NCBI RefSeq assembly: GCF_002428305.1 | Contig: NZ_DIVJ01000050.1 | Location: 101,158-165,157 of the forward strand | Length of the DNA stretch: 64,000 nt | Direction: 5' to 3' | Source: Flavobacterium sp. UBA6135 | GTDB taxonomy: Bacteria; Bacteroidota; Bacteroidia; Flavobacteriales; Flavobacteriaceae | Part shown: positions 27,832 to 37,814 of the stretch, piece by piece | How the letters are laid out: each line of letters starts with the position of its first letter | How positions within the stretch are numbered: the first letter of the stretch is position 1 | The notes under the pieces: generated by a model | The model's database searches: none | Told to the model about the DNA's origin: nothing | The model's input: only the letters and a program-made list of their open reading frames with translations | Made by a program: the position numbers and the translations under genes

Positions 27832-29451
27832 ATGAAAAACATTAAAGTCATTCAGGAACTACATGATTTAGGCATCACGGGCTATCATGAAGTGGTTTAT
27901 AATCCATCTTATGAAGTGTTGTTTCAAGCTGAAACTTCTCACATGAGAAAAGGATATGAAAAAGGTGCATTAACCGATACTGGAGCAGTGGCTGTGAAAA
28001 CAGGTGTTTTTACGGGACGTTCTCCCAAAGACCGATATATCGTTAAAGATGATGTTACAAAAGACACCATTTATTGGGATGATAAAGTAAACTTTCCAAC
28101 AACGCAAGCAGTTTATAGTGAACTGAAATCATTGGTTTTAAAACAGCTTTCTACTTCCAAAAAATTATATGTTGTTGATGCTTTTTGTGGAACAAACCCT
28201 GACACAAGACTAAAAGTTCGTTTTGTAATGGAAGTGGCTTGGCAAGCTCATTTTGTGACCAATATGTTTATCAGACCGTCCATCTATGAGTTAGAGAATT
28301 TTGGTGAACCCGATTTTATTGTGATGAATGGTTCAAAAATAACCAATCCAAATTGGAAGGAACACGGTTTAAATTCTGAGAATTTCGTGGTATTCAATTT
28401 AACAGAAAAAATTCAAATTATTGGCGGAACCTGGTATGGTGGCGAAATGAAAAAAGGAATGTTTGCCATGATTAATTATTATCTTCCTTTGAAAGGAATG
28501 GCCTCTATGCATTGTTCTGCTAATGTGGGTGAAAATGGTGATGTTGCGATTTTCTTCGGATTATCCGGAACAGGTAAAACTACCTTATCTGCCGATCCAA
28601 AACGTTATCTCATTGGTGATGATGAACACGGTTGGGATACTAATGGTGTTTTTAATTATGAAGGTGGTTGTTATGCCAAAGTAATTGATTTAAGTGAAGA
28701 AAACGAACCCGATATCTGGAGAGCGATTAAACGAGACGCTTTGTTAGAAAATGTAGTGGTGAATGAGTATGGCGAAGTGGATTATTACGATCATTCCATC
28801 ACCGAAAATTCAAGAGTTTCTTATCCAATTTATCACATCAATAAAATCGTGCTTCCATCCAAAGCGGGTCACGCTAAGAAAATTATTTATTTGTCTGCCG
28901 ATGCATTTGGGGTGTTGCCTCCGGTTTCTATTTTAGATGACGACCAAGCTCAATACCATTTCTTATGCGGTTATACATCAAAATTAGCCGGAACAGAACG
29001 AGGAATTACTGAGCCACAACCGTCGTTCTCTCCAGCTTTTGGTGAAGCTTTCTTGACCTTGCATCCAACGATGTATTCTAAAACATTAATTGGAAAAATG
29101 AAAGAACACGGAGCAAAAGCGTATTTGGTGAACACAGGTTGGAACGGAACCGGAAAACGAATTTCACTCAAAAATACGCGTGCCATCATCGATGCCATCA
29201 TTAGTGGTGAAATTGATCAAATGGAAACCAAACACATTCCTTTCTTAAATTTAACGATTCCTGTTGAACTTCCAAATGTTGACAAAGCAATTTTGGACCC
29301 AAGAGATACTTACAAAACGGAAGAAGAATGGGAAATAAAAGCCAAAGATTTAACGGCTCGTTATATCAAAAATTTTGAACAATATACAAATACTGAAGAA
29401 GGCAAACGTTTGGTTTATTCCGGACCTACTTTAGAAACTGTTTTAGCATAG
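27832..29451 (+). CDS. pckA: Phosphoenolpyruvate carboxykinase (ATP)
   Basis: PckA converts oxaloacetate and ATP to phosphoenolpyruvate, CO2 and ADP, the entry to gluconeogenesis. The 539-residue length is standard for the ATP form. The substrate-site RSPKDRYIV, the [15 protein letters not shown] stretch, the P-loop [11 protein letters not shown] (about 243-253) and [24 protein letters not shown] metal-binding sequence are all intact. It is a monocistronic gene with its own terminator at 29479, and two palindromes upstream suggest transcriptional control. Confidence 0.97.
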   Translation: MKNIKVIQELHDLGITGYHEVVYNPSYEVLFQAETSHMRKGYEKGALTDTGAVAVKTGVFTGRSPKDRYIVKDDVTKDTIYWDDKVNFPTTQAVYSELKSLVLKQLSTSKKLYVVDAFCGTNPDTRLKVRFVMEVAWQAHFVTNMFIRPSIYELENFGEPDFIVMNGSKITNPNWKEHGLNSENFVVFNLTEKIQIIGGTWYGGEMKKGMFAMINYYLPLKGMASMHCSANVGENGDVAIFFGLSGTGKTTLSADPKRYLIGDDEHGWDTNGVFNYEGGCYAKVIDLSEENEPDIWRAIKRDALLENVVVNEYGEVDYYDHSITENSRVSYPIYHINKIVLPSKAGHAKKIIYLSADAFGVLPPVSILDDDQAQYHFLCGYTSKLAGTERGITEPQPSFSPAFGEAFLTLHPTMYSKTLIGKMKEHGAKAYLVNTGWNGTGKRISLKNTRAIIDAIISGEIDQMETKHIPFLNLTIPVELPNVDKAILDPRDTYKTEEEWEIKAKDLTARYIKNFEQYTNTEEGKRLVYSGPTLETVLA

Positions 29452-29478
29452 CTCAATTCAAACCTTAAATTATTCAGA

Positions 29479-29504
29479 ACCCGACACATTTGTGTTGGGT
29501 TTTG
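29479..29504 (+). terminator. Terminator after pckA
   Basis: ACCCGACAC (29479-29487) pairs with GTGTTGGGT (29492-29500), one pair being a wobble, with loop ATTT and a short T-run. Confidence 0.65.
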
Positions 29505-29584
29505 TGTATAAATAACTTAAAATTAACCCTTCTACTCCCATAAATCACAAATAAGTAATACCTTTGCGGGCTATTAAAAAAATA

Positions 29585-30802
29585 ATGAGATTACACAGAA
29601 ATTTAGTTTACACCACTATTGATTCGTTGAATGCTATATTCAATGAAGGAGAATATGCAGATAAAGTGGTGGCAAGAGCTTTAAAAAAGGACAAACGTTG
29701 GGGAAGTTCTGACAGAAAGTTTGTTGCAGAAACCATCTACGAAATTGTAAGATGGAAGCGTTTATACGCCGAAATTGCCGAAGTTAAAGAACCCTATGAT
29801 CGTGATGATTTATGGCGAATGTTTGCCGTTTGGGCAGTTCTACGAGGCTACACCATTCCGGATTGGAGACAATTGGAAGGAACGCCACAACGCAAAATCA
29901 AAGGTCGTTTTGATGAATTATCTAAAATCAGAAAATACCGTGAATCTATTCCCGATTGGATGGATGAACTGGGTGTAAAAGAATTAGGCGAAGAACTTTG
30001 GTCTAAAGAAATTGCCGCTCAAAACCAACAAGCACAAGTAATTTTACGAGTAAATACATTAAAAACCACCAAACAAAAGTTGCGTGCCATTTTGATGGAT
30101 TTAAACATCGAAACGGATTATTTGGAAAGTCAACCCGATGCTTTGGTTTTAAAAGAAAGAGCTAACGTGTTTTTGACTGATGCGTTTAAAGATGGTTTTT
30201 TTGAAGTACAAGATGCTAATTCACAATTAGTTGCTGCCTTTTTAGATGTAAAACCCGGAATGAAAGTGGTAGATACATGTGCCGGAGCAGGTGGAAAAAC
30301 ATTACACATGGCTTCGTTAATGGAAAACAAAGGTTTGTTGATTGCAATGGATTTATATGAAAGTAAATTAAAGCAATTGAAACTTCGAGCCAAACGAAAT
30401 GGTGCTTTCAATATTGAATACAGAATTATTGATTCTACGAAAGTGATCAAAAAATTATACGACAAAGCAGACCGAATTTTAATTGATGCTCCTTGTAGCG
30501 GTTTGGGTGTTTTAAAACGAAATCCGGACAGTAAATGGAAATTACAACCCGAATTTATTGACAATATCCGAAAAGTGCAAGCCGAAGTCTTAGAAAATTA
30601 TTCCAGAATTGTAAAGCCCGGCGGAAAGTTAGTTTATGCTACTTGTTCGGTCTTACCCTCTGAAAATCAAGAACAAGTAAAACGTTTTTTAACAACAGAA
30701 AATGGTAAAAACTTCACCTTTGTTCAAGATAAAAAAATCCTAGCCTCCGAATCAGGTTTTGATGGGTTTTATATGGCCTTATTGGAACGAAAATTAGAAT
30801 AA
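29585..30802 (+). CDS. RsmB/NOP2-type RNA (cytosine-C5) methyltransferase
   Basis: These enzymes methylate cytosine in rRNA, with 16S C967 the target of RsmB. The 405-residue protein (ATG at 29585; the start at 29564 is a TTG inside the promoter TACCTTTG) has an N-terminal helical RNA-binding region related to NusB. A Rossmann domain follows with VDTCAGAGGKTLHMA, the releasing cysteine in DAPCSGLGVLKRNPD (about 300-314) and the nucleophile in ATCSVLPSENQ (about 352). The exact target base is not certain. Confidence 0.9.
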   Translation: MRLHRNLVYTTIDSLNAIFNEGEYADKVVARALKKDKRWGSSDRKFVAETIYEIVRWKRLYAEIAEVKEPYDRDDLWRMFAVWAVLRGYTIPDWRQLEGTPQRKIKGRFDELSKIRKYRESIPDWMDELGVKELGEELWSKEIAAQNQQAQVILRVNTLKTTKQKLRAILMDLNIETDYLESQPDALVLKERANVFLTDAFKDGFFEVQDANSQLVAAFLDVKPGMKVVDTCAGAGGKTLHMASLMENKGLLIAMDLYESKLKQLKLRAKRNGAFNIEYRIIDSTKVIKKLYDKADRILIDAPCSGLGVLKRNPDSKWKLQPEFIDNIRKVQAEVLENYSRIVKPGGKLVYATCSVLPSENQEQVKRFLTTENGKNFTFVQDKKILASESGFDGFYMALLERKLE

Positions 30803-30804
30803 TT

Positions 30805-31893
30805 ATGAAATTGAAAATTACTTTACTTGCTGTTTTTTATATCATTTTATTAAATGCTCAAGCACCTGCGGGTTATTATAATGCCGCTAACGGATTGAGT
30901 GGTTATCCGTTAAAAACAGCTTTGCATCAAATTATAACTAACAGTCATATTCCTCAAGCTTATAGCACGCATTGGTCATTTTTTGAAACAGCTGATGTAA
31001 AACAAGACGGAACTGTTTGGGATATTTATGCTAATTGTGGATTCATTTTTGGATTACCAATCAATGGTGGAAATCAAGATGTTGGAACCGGAGGAAATGT
31101 TGAATGTCAATTTTTTAATCGTGAGCATAGTTTTCCAACTAGTTGGTTTGGAGGTAATGTTGAACCGATGCGTTCAGATGTAGTACACATTTATCCTGCG
31201 GATAAATTAGTAAATAATGAAAGAGGGAATTTGGCATTTGCAAATGTAAATTTAGTTTCTTTTTTAAGTAGTAATGGGAGCAAAAAAGGCTCAAGTGCAA
31301 CAACCGGCATAACAGGAAATGTTTTTGAAGTGGCAGATGAATACAAAGGAGACATTGCTCGGTCGTTGTTTTACATGGCAACACGCTATCAAGATATGAT
31401 TGCAGGTTGGGAAACAAACAACCCTGATGGAGATAAAATGTTAAATGGCACTTCGAATCAAGTTTTTGAAACATGGGCATTACAACTATTATATTCTTGG
31501 CATATTAACGACCCGGTTTCTCAAAAAGAAATCAACAGAAATAATGCAATTTATGCCTATCAAGGAAACAGAAATCCTTTTGTTGACAATCCGGATTACG
31601 TTTGTAATATATGGAATGTATCAAACTGTACGTTATCTGTTCCGGAAATCAACTTTGAAAACGCAATTACCGTTTACCCAAATCCATCAAACAATCAAAC
31701 GATATCAATAGAAAGTAGTATCGAACTTGATGAAATTCAGTTAATTTCTATTAACGGTCAATTATTGCAAGTGATTCAAAAAGAAAATATAACAGCAAAC
31801 CAATTGCAAATCAACTCAATACCATCAGGTTTTTATTTATTGAAAGTAAAATCGAACAATCAATACCTTGTTAAAAAAATAATCATCAACTAA
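30805..31893 (+). CDS. Secreted endonuclease I with T9SS sorting domain
   Basis: This is an extracellular nuclease of the endonuclease I (EndA/NucM) family. The 362-residue protein has a signal peptide ending at NAQAPAG, the metal-dependent nuclease domain (about 25-265) with NREHSFPTSWFGG and ARSLFYMATRYQDM typical of the fold, and a C-terminal type A sorting domain (about 280-362) with TVYPNPSNN and GFYLLKVKSN. That domain directs export through the type IX secretion system. It starts 2 bp after the methyltransferase gene. Likely roles are nutrient or phosphate scavenging from DNA. Confidence 0.93.
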   Translation: MKLKITLLAVFYIILLNAQAPAGYYNAANGLSGYPLKTALHQIITNSHIPQAYSTHWSFFETADVKQDGTVWDIYANCGFIFGLPINGGNQDVGTGGNVECQFFNREHSFPTSWFGGNVEPMRSDVVHIYPADKLVNNERGNLAFANVNLVSFLSSNGSKKGSSATTGITGNVFEVADEYKGDIARSLFYMATRYQDMIAGWETNNPDGDKMLNGTSNQVFETWALQLLYSWHINDPVSQKEINRNNAIYAYQGNRNPFVDNPDYVCNIWNVSNCTLSVPEINFENAITVYPNPSNNQTISIESSIELDEIQLISINGQLLQVIQKENITANQLQINSIPSGFYLLKVKSNNQYLVKKIIIN

Positions 31894-31915
31894 TAAGTTG
31901 GATTAAACATCAGCA

Positions 31916-31943
31916 AACCTTCTCAAATTGAGGAGGTTTTTTT
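31916..31943 (+). terminator. Terminator after the endonuclease gene
   Basis: AACCTTCTCA (31916-31925) pairs with TGAGGAGGTT (31929-31938), one wobble, followed by a seven-T run. Confidence 0.75.
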
Positions 31944-31995
31944 ATTTCTAAGTTTATTTTTGATTATTTTTGAAACTAAATCAAGAATTCATTTA

Positions 31996-32364
31996 ATGAA
32001 GACTTTACTTCTTATTTTTTTAGGTGGCGGCATTGGTAGCGTATTTCGATATGCTACGTCACTATTTGTTCAAAAATTCTACACGGGAATAATTCCGTAT
32101 GCTACTTTCATTACCAATATTTTAGGGTGTTTTTTAATTGGATTATTTGTTGGGTTTCTTGAAAAAAAACACGGACTTAATTCTGATTTAAAATATTTAT
32201 TTATTACAGGATTTTGTGGAGGTTATACCACTTTTTCTGCTTTTGGAATTGAAAATTTTAATTTATTACAAACTCAAAACACAGCCATAGCTTTTGTTTA
32301 CATTGGCTCAAGCATACTGTTTGGCTTAGTAGCGGTTTGGCTAGGACTTTTTATCATGAAATGA
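31996..32364 (+). CDS. crcB: Fluoride ion channel CrcB/Fluc
   Basis: CrcB forms a dual-topology dimer that expels fluoride. The 122-residue protein has four helices and the family motifs GGGIGSVFRY near the start, the conserved Asn in TNILGCFLIG, and GFCGGYTTFSAF (about 74-85), which bears the pore Phe and Thr residues. The ATG at 31996 is used; the longer frame begins with a TTG in the promoter (TATTTTTG at 31965-31972). The spacer upstream is too short for a fluoride riboswitch, and none is seen. Confidence 0.94.
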   Translation: MKTLLLIFLGGGIGSVFRYATSLFVQKFYTGIIPYATFITNILGCFLIGLFVGFLEKKHGLNSDLKYLFITGFCGGYTTFSAFGIENFNLLQTQNTAIAFVYIGSSILFGLVAVWLGLFIMK

Positions 32365-32399
32365 GTTCATTTTATTAAAAAAATGTAACTTCGCATCCT

Positions 32400-33413
32400 A
32401 TGAATAAAAATCAAATTGAACAGACCAAAAGTCTTCTGGAAAACCCCAAAAAAATTGCTATCATTCCTCATCGCAATCCTGATGGCGATGCAATGGGATC
32501 TACTTTAGCATTGTATCATTTTTTAAAACAACAAAATCATGATGTTTTTGTGATGGCTCCCAATGATTTTCCATCTAATTTGGCATTTCTTCCTGGATCG
32601 GAACAAGTTTTGATTTATGAAAATGATAAAGAAAGTAATTTAAAAAAATTAGAAGAAGCTGAGTTGCTATTCACCCTAGATTTTAATGCTTTACACAGAA
32701 CCGGCGAAATGGGTCAGGTTTTAGAAAAACTCTCAGCTCCATTTGTCATGATTGACCATCATGAAGCTCCATCAGATTATGCAACAGTTACATATTCTGA
32801 TACTTCATTTGGTTCAACCTGTGAAATGATTTACAATTTTATTCTTTTTTTAGATGGAAAAGACAAAATTAATTTAGATGTTGCCACTTGCTTATATACC
32901 GGAATTACAACAGATTCAGGTTCGTATCGTTTTCCTAAAACCACTCCAGCAACACATAGAATTGTGGCTGAACTTTTAGAAAAAGGAGTAAAAAACTACG
33001 AAGTACACAATTTGTTATTTGACAACAATTCATACAATAGCTTACAATTATTAGGAAGAGCTCTTCAAAATATGAAAATCATACCGGAGCTAAAAACGTC
33101 CTATATCACTTTATCTCAAAAAGAATTGGATGAATTCAACTATGTTAAAGGTGACACAGAAGGCATTGTAAATTATGGGTTATCATTAAAAGGAATTATC
33201 TTTACAGCTATTTTTATTGAAAATAAAGAAGAAAATATTATTAAAATTTCTTTTAGATCACAAGGCGATTTTGATGTAAATAAATTTGCCAGAGAACATT
33301 TTAATGGTGGAGGTCACATCAATGCAGCAGGTGGTAAATCCTATGAAAATATGAATAATACGATTAGTAAGTTTATAAAAATTATTAATGCAACAACTCA
33401 ATTGGAAAACTAA
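32400..33413 (+). CDS. DHH/DHHA1 phosphoesterase, NrnA-like
   Basis: NrnA-type enzymes degrade very short RNAs, pAp or cyclic dinucleotide products. The 337-residue cytosolic protein has HRNPDGDAMGSTLAL (about 24-38), the DHH triad in MIDHHEAPSD, a second metal site around TGITTDSGSYRF, and the substrate-binding GGGHINAAGG of the DHHA1 domain near the C terminus. Its stop overlaps the ATG of gldI, so it heads a run of four genes to 36240. Choice among substrates is open. Confidence 0.92.
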   Translation: MNKNQIEQTKSLLENPKKIAIIPHRNPDGDAMGSTLALYHFLKQQNHDVFVMAPNDFPSNLAFLPGSEQVLIYENDKESNLKKLEEAELLFTLDFNALHRTGEMGQVLEKLSAPFVMIDHHEAPSDYATVTYSDTSFGSTCEMIYNFILFLDGKDKINLDVATCLYTGITTDSGSYRFPKTTPATHRIVAELLEKGVKNYEVHNLLFDNNSYNSLQLLGRALQNMKIIPELKTSYITLSQKELDEFNYVKGDTEGIVNYGLSLKGIIFTAIFIENKEENIIKISFRSQGDFDVNKFAREHFNGGGHINAAGGKSYENMNNTISKFIKIINATTQLEN

Positions 33414-33958
33414 TGCAAAAATCTATTTTATTATTATTTGTTGTTGGCATAATTTTAGTTATGGGTTGCAAGGAAAATAAAGCCCGAAGACCTGTTTCAA
33501 GATCGGGAGGGACATTTATTAAAGAATCTATTGTTCGAAATAAAAAGTTGGTTGGAAATGAGGAGAAAATCATTGATTCTATTATAAAAAGCACACCTGA
33601 AATAAAATATTATTCTTCCAAAAAGGGATTTTGGTATTTTTATGAAACAAGAAATGAAAAAGACACATTGACTCCAAAAAAAGGAGATGTTGCTTATTTT
33701 GATTATGAAATTAACGATTTATACAATAATGTAATTTATACCGAATTGGAACTTAGACCACAAACGTATTATGTGGATGAACAAGATATCATGATGGGAC
33801 TTCGATATGGTATTAAGTTAATGCGTAAAAATGAAAAAGTTACTTTTTTGTTCCCATCTCATATAGCTTATGGCTATTTGGGGGATAAAAACCGAATAGG
33901 ACCAAATGTTCCTTTGCGATGCACTGTTCTTTTGAGAGATTTTAAAAAAAATGAATAA
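33413..33958 (+). CDS. gldI: Gliding motility lipoprotein GldI, FKBP-type isomerase
   Basis: GldI is a periplasmic peptidyl-prolyl isomerase lipoprotein needed for Flavobacterium gliding and linked with the type IX machinery. The 181-residue protein has a lipobox VMGC (Cys19), the family's ARRPVSRSGGTFIKESI stretch, and a C-terminal FKBP domain (about 75-178) with GLRYGIKLMRKNEKVTFLFP and AYGYLGDKNRIGPNVPL. Translation is coupled to the DHH gene by TAATG. Two larger prolyl isomerases follow in the same run. Confidence 0.9.
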   Translation: MQKSILLLFVVGIILVMGCKENKARRPVSRSGGTFIKESIVRNKKLVGNEEKIIDSIIKSTPEIKYYSSKKGFWYFYETRNEKDTLTPKKGDVAYFDYEINDLYNNVIYTELELRPQTYYVDEQDIMMGLRYGIKLMRKNEKVTFLFPSHIAYGYLGDKNRIGPNVPLRCTVLLRDFKKNE

Positions 33959-33973
33959 TTTTAACTAAGAAAA

Positions 33974-35095
33974 ATGAAAATTAAATTAATCTGTGGTATT
34001 CTAATAACCACGCTACTTATTTCTTGCTCCTCTAAATTTGATCAATTGGGAGATGGCATGTTTGCAGAAATTAAAACAAACAAAGGAAGTATCATTCTTC
34101 AATTAGAACATGAGAAAACACCTGTTACGGTTGCCAATTTCATAACCCTTGCTGAAGGCAAAAACACTATGGTTACTGACGAAGCAAAAAAAGGAAAACC
34201 TTTTTATGATGGGTTGACTTTTCATAGAGTAATTCCAAATTTTATGATTCAAGGTGGTGACCCGGAAGGAAACGGTTCAGGGGGACCGGGGTATAAATTT
34301 AAAGATGAAATTACTGATTTATTACATGACAAAGGCGGTATTTTATCAATGGCTAATTCAGGTCCGGCAACTAATGGGTCACAGTTTTTTATTACGCATA
34401 ATGAAACACCTTGGTTGGACGGAAAGCATACTGTTTTTGGTCATGTTGTTGAAGGAATGGAAGTTGTGAACTCAATTGTTCAAGATGATATTATTGAAAA
34501 AGTAACGATCATCAGAAATGGTGAAGTGGCTAAAAAGTTTGATGCCGTTAAAATTTTTACAGAAGATTTTAAAAATGAAGCTGAACTCCAAAGTAAGGTA
34601 GCTGAACAAGAACGCATCAAAAAAGAAGCTTTCTTAGCTGAATTCAAAGAAACAATTGATGCCAAATTGAAATTTTTTGAAGACATTAAAAAGTCAGCAA
34701 CCAAAACACAGTCCGGACTAGTTTATAAAATAACTGAAAAAGGAAGTAATAAAAAACCTGCTGTTGGTTCAACAGTTTTTTTTAATTATACCTTATTTTT
34801 AGAAAATGGTGAATTAGTTCAAACCAGTGTTGCAGAAGTAGCAAAAACTTTCGGAAAATTTGACCAACGCCAATTTGATATGAATGGATACCAACCTTTC
34901 CCTTTTGAATATGGACAAAAAACAGGTTTAATACCCGGATTTTTAGAAGGAGCAGAAAAAATGAATCTTAATGACAAAGCAGTTTTATTCATTCCTTCCT
35001 ATTTAGGATATGGAGAAGCAGGAATGGGTGAGGCAATTCCCGGAAATTCAAATTTAATATTTGAAATTGAAATGCTTGAAAACGCTCCACAATAA
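33974..35095 (+). CDS. Cyclophilin-FKBP fusion peptidyl-prolyl isomerase, lipoprotein
   Basis: This 373-residue protein joins two unrelated proline isomerases in one chain. After a lipobox LISC (Cys18) comes a cyclophilin domain (about 30-195) with [17 protein letters not shown] and [16 protein letters not shown] charged helix (about 200-240) leads to an FKBP domain (about 240-372) with [20 protein letters not shown] and [11 protein letters not shown]. It probably works on exported proteins in the periplasm or at the cell surface. The next gene is a close paralogue with the same layout, most likely a tandem duplicate. Confidence 0.92.
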   Translation: MKIKLICGILITTLLISCSSKFDQLGDGMFAEIKTNKGSIILQLEHEKTPVTVANFITLAEGKNTMVTDEAKKGKPFYDGLTFHRVIPNFMIQGGDPEGNGSGGPGYKFKDEITDLLHDKGGILSMANSGPATNGSQFFITHNETPWLDGKHTVFGHVVEGMEVVNSIVQDDIIEKVTIIRNGEVAKKFDAVKIFTEDFKNEAELQSKVAEQERIKKEAFLAEFKETIDAKLKFFEDIKKSATKTQSGLVYKITEKGSNKKPAVGSTVFFNYTLFLENGELVQTSVAEVAKTFGKFDQRQFDMNGYQPFPFEYGQKTGLIPGFLEGAEKMNLNDKAVLFIPSYLGYGEAGMGEAIPGNSNLIFEIEMLENAPQ

Positions 35096-35115
35096 TTTTA
35101 AAATTTTAGAATAAA

Positions 35116-36240
35116 ATGAAAAAACTATTTTTAATCTTACTTCCTTTTTTAGCAATGAATTTGTTTGCTCAAGATGAAGAAGGAATTTATGCAGAAATTC
35201 AAACCAAAAGAGGAAAAATTTTGATTCAATTGGAATATGAAAAAGTTCCCGTTACAGTAGCAAATTTTGTTTCTTTAGCCGAGGGGACAAATCCAAGTGT
35301 AACCGGTGATTTAAAAAACAAACCGTATTATGATGGTTTGAAATTTCACCGTGTGATTTCAAAAACAAATGGAGATGCTAATGATTTTATGATTCAAGGT
35401 GGCGATCCAACAGGTACAGGTTCCGGTGGTCCGGGATATAAATTTGATGATGAAATTACAGATTTAAAGCATGATTCACCTGGTGTTTTATCCATGGCAA
35501 ATTCAGGTCCGGCAACAAACGGTTCTCAATTTTTCATTACTCATATTCCAACACCTCATTTAGATGGTAGACATACTGTTTTTGGAAAAGTTGTCAAAGG
35601 CTTTGATGTTGTTAACGCAACTTTAAAAGATGATGTGATGGAAAAAGTCACTATTATTAGAAAAGGTGAAAAAGCTAAAAAATTTGATGCTTCAAAGATT
35701 TTTGAAAATCGTACAAGTTACCTTGATGAGATAAAAAAGAAAAAAGCTGCAGAAGAAGCTGAGAAGAAGAAAACTGCATTAGCTCCTTATAAAAAAGTAA
35801 TGGATGCAAAAGTAGCCTTTTTTGCAAAGAATAAAAAAGATGCTCAAACAACACCAAGTGGTTTACAATATAAAGTGTTGACCAAAGGAAGTGGTGTAAA
35901 ACCTGCAGATGGTACAACAGTTTATGTTAATTATGCAGGATTCTTTGAATCTGCAGAATTATTTGACAGCAGCTATGAAGATGTTTCAAAAACTTTTGGA
36001 AAATTCAATCAACAAAAAGCTGATGCAAAAGGTTACAGACCGTTTCCATTTCAATATGGTAACAAAGGCGGTTTGATTGCCGGATTTTTAGAAGCTTTAA
36101 ACATGATGAATGTTGGTGATAAATACTTGATTTATATTCCGTCTAATTTAGGATATGGCCCTTCAGGTTATGGTGGTGTAATTCCTCCGGATACTAATTT
36201 GATTTTTGAATTAGAGCTTTTGGACAAACAACCGGAATAA
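35116..36240 (+). CDS. Cyclophilin-FKBP fusion peptidyl-prolyl isomerase, soluble
   Basis: This paralogue of the preceding gene has 374 residues and the same order: cyclophilin (about 22-200, with [25 protein letters not shown] and [15 protein letters not shown]), a lysine-rich helix (about 205-235) and FKBP (about 240-373, with [18 protein letters not shown]). It has an ordinary cleavable signal peptide ending NLFAQ and no lipobox, so it is free in the periplasm or secreted, whereas its neighbour is membrane-anchored. It ends the 32400-36240 gene run at a strong terminator. Confidence 0.92.
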   Translation: MKKLFLILLPFLAMNLFAQDEEGIYAEIQTKRGKILIQLEYEKVPVTVANFVSLAEGTNPSVTGDLKNKPYYDGLKFHRVISKTNGDANDFMIQGGDPTGTGSGGPGYKFDDEITDLKHDSPGVLSMANSGPATNGSQFFITHIPTPHLDGRHTVFGKVVKGFDVVNATLKDDVMEKVTIIRKGEKAKKFDASKIFENRTSYLDEIKKKKAAEEAEKKKTALAPYKKVMDAKVAFFAKNKKDAQTTPSGLQYKVLTKGSGVKPADGTTVYVNYAGFFESAELFDSSYEDVSKTFGKFNQQKADAKGYRPFPFQYGNKGGLIAGFLEALNMMNVGDKYLIYIPSNLGYGPSGYGGVIPPDTNLIFELELLDKQPE

Positions 36241-36264
36241 TACGTTAAAATAGGATTTGAATTT

Positions 36265-36319
36265 ACGCTTTGTAGATAAGTTTAAAAAAGTTTGAACTTA
36301 TCTACAAAGCGTTTTTTTT
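36265..36319. terminator. Strong bidirectional terminator
   Basis: A perfect 18-bp inverted repeat (36265-36282 and 36295-36312) with a 12-base loop is followed by a T-run. The stop codon of the minus-strand TPR gene lies at the end of the T-run, so it ends both convergent transcripts. Confidence 0.85.
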
Positions 36320-37190
36320 ATCTAGGACTGTCCCATTCTTTTTCGAACAAATCGATATATTGGGCATATTGAGAATTTGGTTTTGCATATTGTCTTGTTA
36401 TTTTAGCCCATTCATCAAATTTCTTTCTGTTTTTTGATTGAAAATAACCTTGAGCCATATTTAATGCCATCTCACTTTTTTCAAAATCATTGTCAGACAT
36501 TTTTATTCCTTTTACATATGTTTTTTCTGCTAAAGGAATTTTATTTTGCTTCACATAAGCAAATCCTAACTCTCTAAAAAAGTAATAATTTTTAGGATTG
36601 TTAGAAATAGCTTTATCTAAAATAGGAATAGCTTTTTCATATTGTCCCAAATGGTTGTAAGCATAAGCTAATTCAAATTCCAATCCATCAAAATGAGGAT
36701 TAATTTTATAAGCTTTTTCTAAATAAATTAATGCTTTTTCGCATGCTCCTACGTGATTGTAATTAAAACCATAATCTTTCAATGTTTGAATATTTTCATT
36801 GTTAGTTGGTTGATAGTATTTTAACCAATCTGGAGTGTTTGTTAACCCAAAATTTTCAATTATTTTATCTGGAATAATATAAACATCAGCAGTTTTGTAT
36901 GGTTCTAATCTATACTTAACCATTCCATCACTATTGTTTTTATAAAGTTTGAAAGTTCCATCATTTTTAATAACAACAGTTCCTTCAAAATTTAAAGTAA
37001 ATCCGGCTTGCATATCAAGATATATAAAACCAAAAGGATGAATGCTATCAGTATCTTTTTTTGGAAAAATGACCCACTTATCTTTTGCATCATAATATTT
37101 CACATTAAATGCAGATTTATCATTTGTAGTTTGAGAAAATGAATACTGAAATAGACAAACAAAAAAGGTAATTAAAATGATTTTTTTCAT
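36318..37190 (-). CDS. Secreted tetratricopeptide-repeat protein
   Basis: The 290-residue protein has a signal peptide (FFVCLFQYSFSQ, ending about residue 20), an N-terminal strand-rich part (about 25-120) that I do not recognise, and then about four TPR-type helix pairs (about 130-270). These include GACEKALIYLEKAYKINP and GQYEKAIPILDKAISNNP. TPRs bind other proteins, so this is probably a periplasmic or outer-membrane scaffold. It is a single gene with its own promoter box on the minus strand at 37210-37217. Confidence 0.85.
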   Translation of the reverse strand: MKKIILITFFVCLFQYSFSQTTNDKSAFNVKYYDAKDKWVIFPKKDTDSIHPFGFIYLDMQAGFTLNFEGTVVIKNDGTFKLYKNNSDGMVKYRLEPYKTADVYIIPDKIIENFGLTNTPDWLKYYQPTNNENIQTLKDYGFNYNHVGACEKALIYLEKAYKINPHFDGLEFELAYAYNHLGQYEKAIPILDKAISNNPKNYYFFRELGFAYVKQNKIPLAEKTYVKGIKMSDNDFEKSEMALNMAQGYFQSKNRKKFDEWAKITRQYAKPNSQYAQYIDLFEKEWDSPR

Positions 37191-37209
37191 GTTTTAAATG
37201 TTTATAAAT

Positions 37210-37240
37210 CAAATATAATAATTTTCTTTCGCTAATTTTG
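37210..37240. promoter_or_regulatory. Back-to-back promoter boxes of two divergent genes
   Basis: On the minus strand TATATTTG (37210-37217) serves the TPR gene; on the plus strand TAATTTTG (37233-37240) serves the FMN reductase gene. Both match TAnnTTTG, and the two lie 15 bp apart in a 71-base spacer, so the two genes may compete for RNA polymerase. Confidence 0.5.
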
Positions 37241-37261
37241 TAGAATATAAAATTGAATTTA

Positions 37262-37801
37262 ATGTCAACTATTTTAGCCTTCGCAGGAAGTAATTCTTCC
37301 ACTTCTATAAATCATCAGCTAGTAACCTATTTAACTACGCAATTAAAAGAGACTTCGTTTGAATTGTTCAAATTATCCGATATGGACCTGGTAATTTACA
37401 GTGAAGATGAAGAAAGAGATAATGGTTTTCCAACTTCTATAAGTCAAATTTATAAGCATATTCAGGCTTCTGAAGGATTGATTGTTTCTGTTAATGAGCA
37501 TAACAGTAATCCATCAGCTTTTTTTAAAAATGTCTTGGATTGGTTATCCCGATTGGATCGAAAATTTTTAGAAGGAAAGAAAGTCTTTTTATTAAGTACT
37601 TCAAACGGATCTCGCGGTGGAATAGGTTCTTTGGAAGTAACTAAAAATATGCTTCCTCGCTTTGGTGCAGAAATAGTTGATACGTTTTCTTTTCCGTCAT
37701 TCAAAGAAAATTTTTCTGTGGAAGATAAAAAAATTTCCAACGAAGCAATTAAAAATGAAATTTTACAGAAGCTTCATCAATTTGAAATAGCATTAAAATA
37801 A
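37262..37801 (+). CDS. NADPH-dependent FMN reductase-like flavoprotein
   Basis: The 179-residue cytosolic protein is of the flavodoxin-like NADPH:FMN reductase family. The ATG at 37262 is chosen over the TTG at 37253. A flavin phosphate loop AGSNSSTSINHQL (about 7-19), a VSVNEHNSNPSAFFKNVLDW stretch typical of the family (where others have a PxYNxxxPxxLKnaiDW pattern) and LSTSNGSRGG are present. The acceptor could be quinones, azo dyes or metals. The pabB-like gene follows after 13 bp and may share its transcript. Confidence 0.88.
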   Translation: MSTILAFAGSNSSTSINHQLVTYLTTQLKETSFELFKLSDMDLVIYSEDEERDNGFPTSISQIYKHIQASEGLIVSVNEHNSNPSAFFKNVLDWLSRLDRKFLEGKKVFLLSTSNGSRGGIGSLEVTKNMLPRFGAEIVDTFSFPSFKENFSVEDKKISNEAIKNEILQKLHQFEIALK

Positions 37802-37814
37802 TTTTTGTCTAAAA

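Noticed and set aside
31894..31995. A fluoride riboswitch upstream of crcB
   Set aside because: The 100-base spacer holds a terminator and a promoter box, leaving no room for the aptamer, and its conserved core was not seen.
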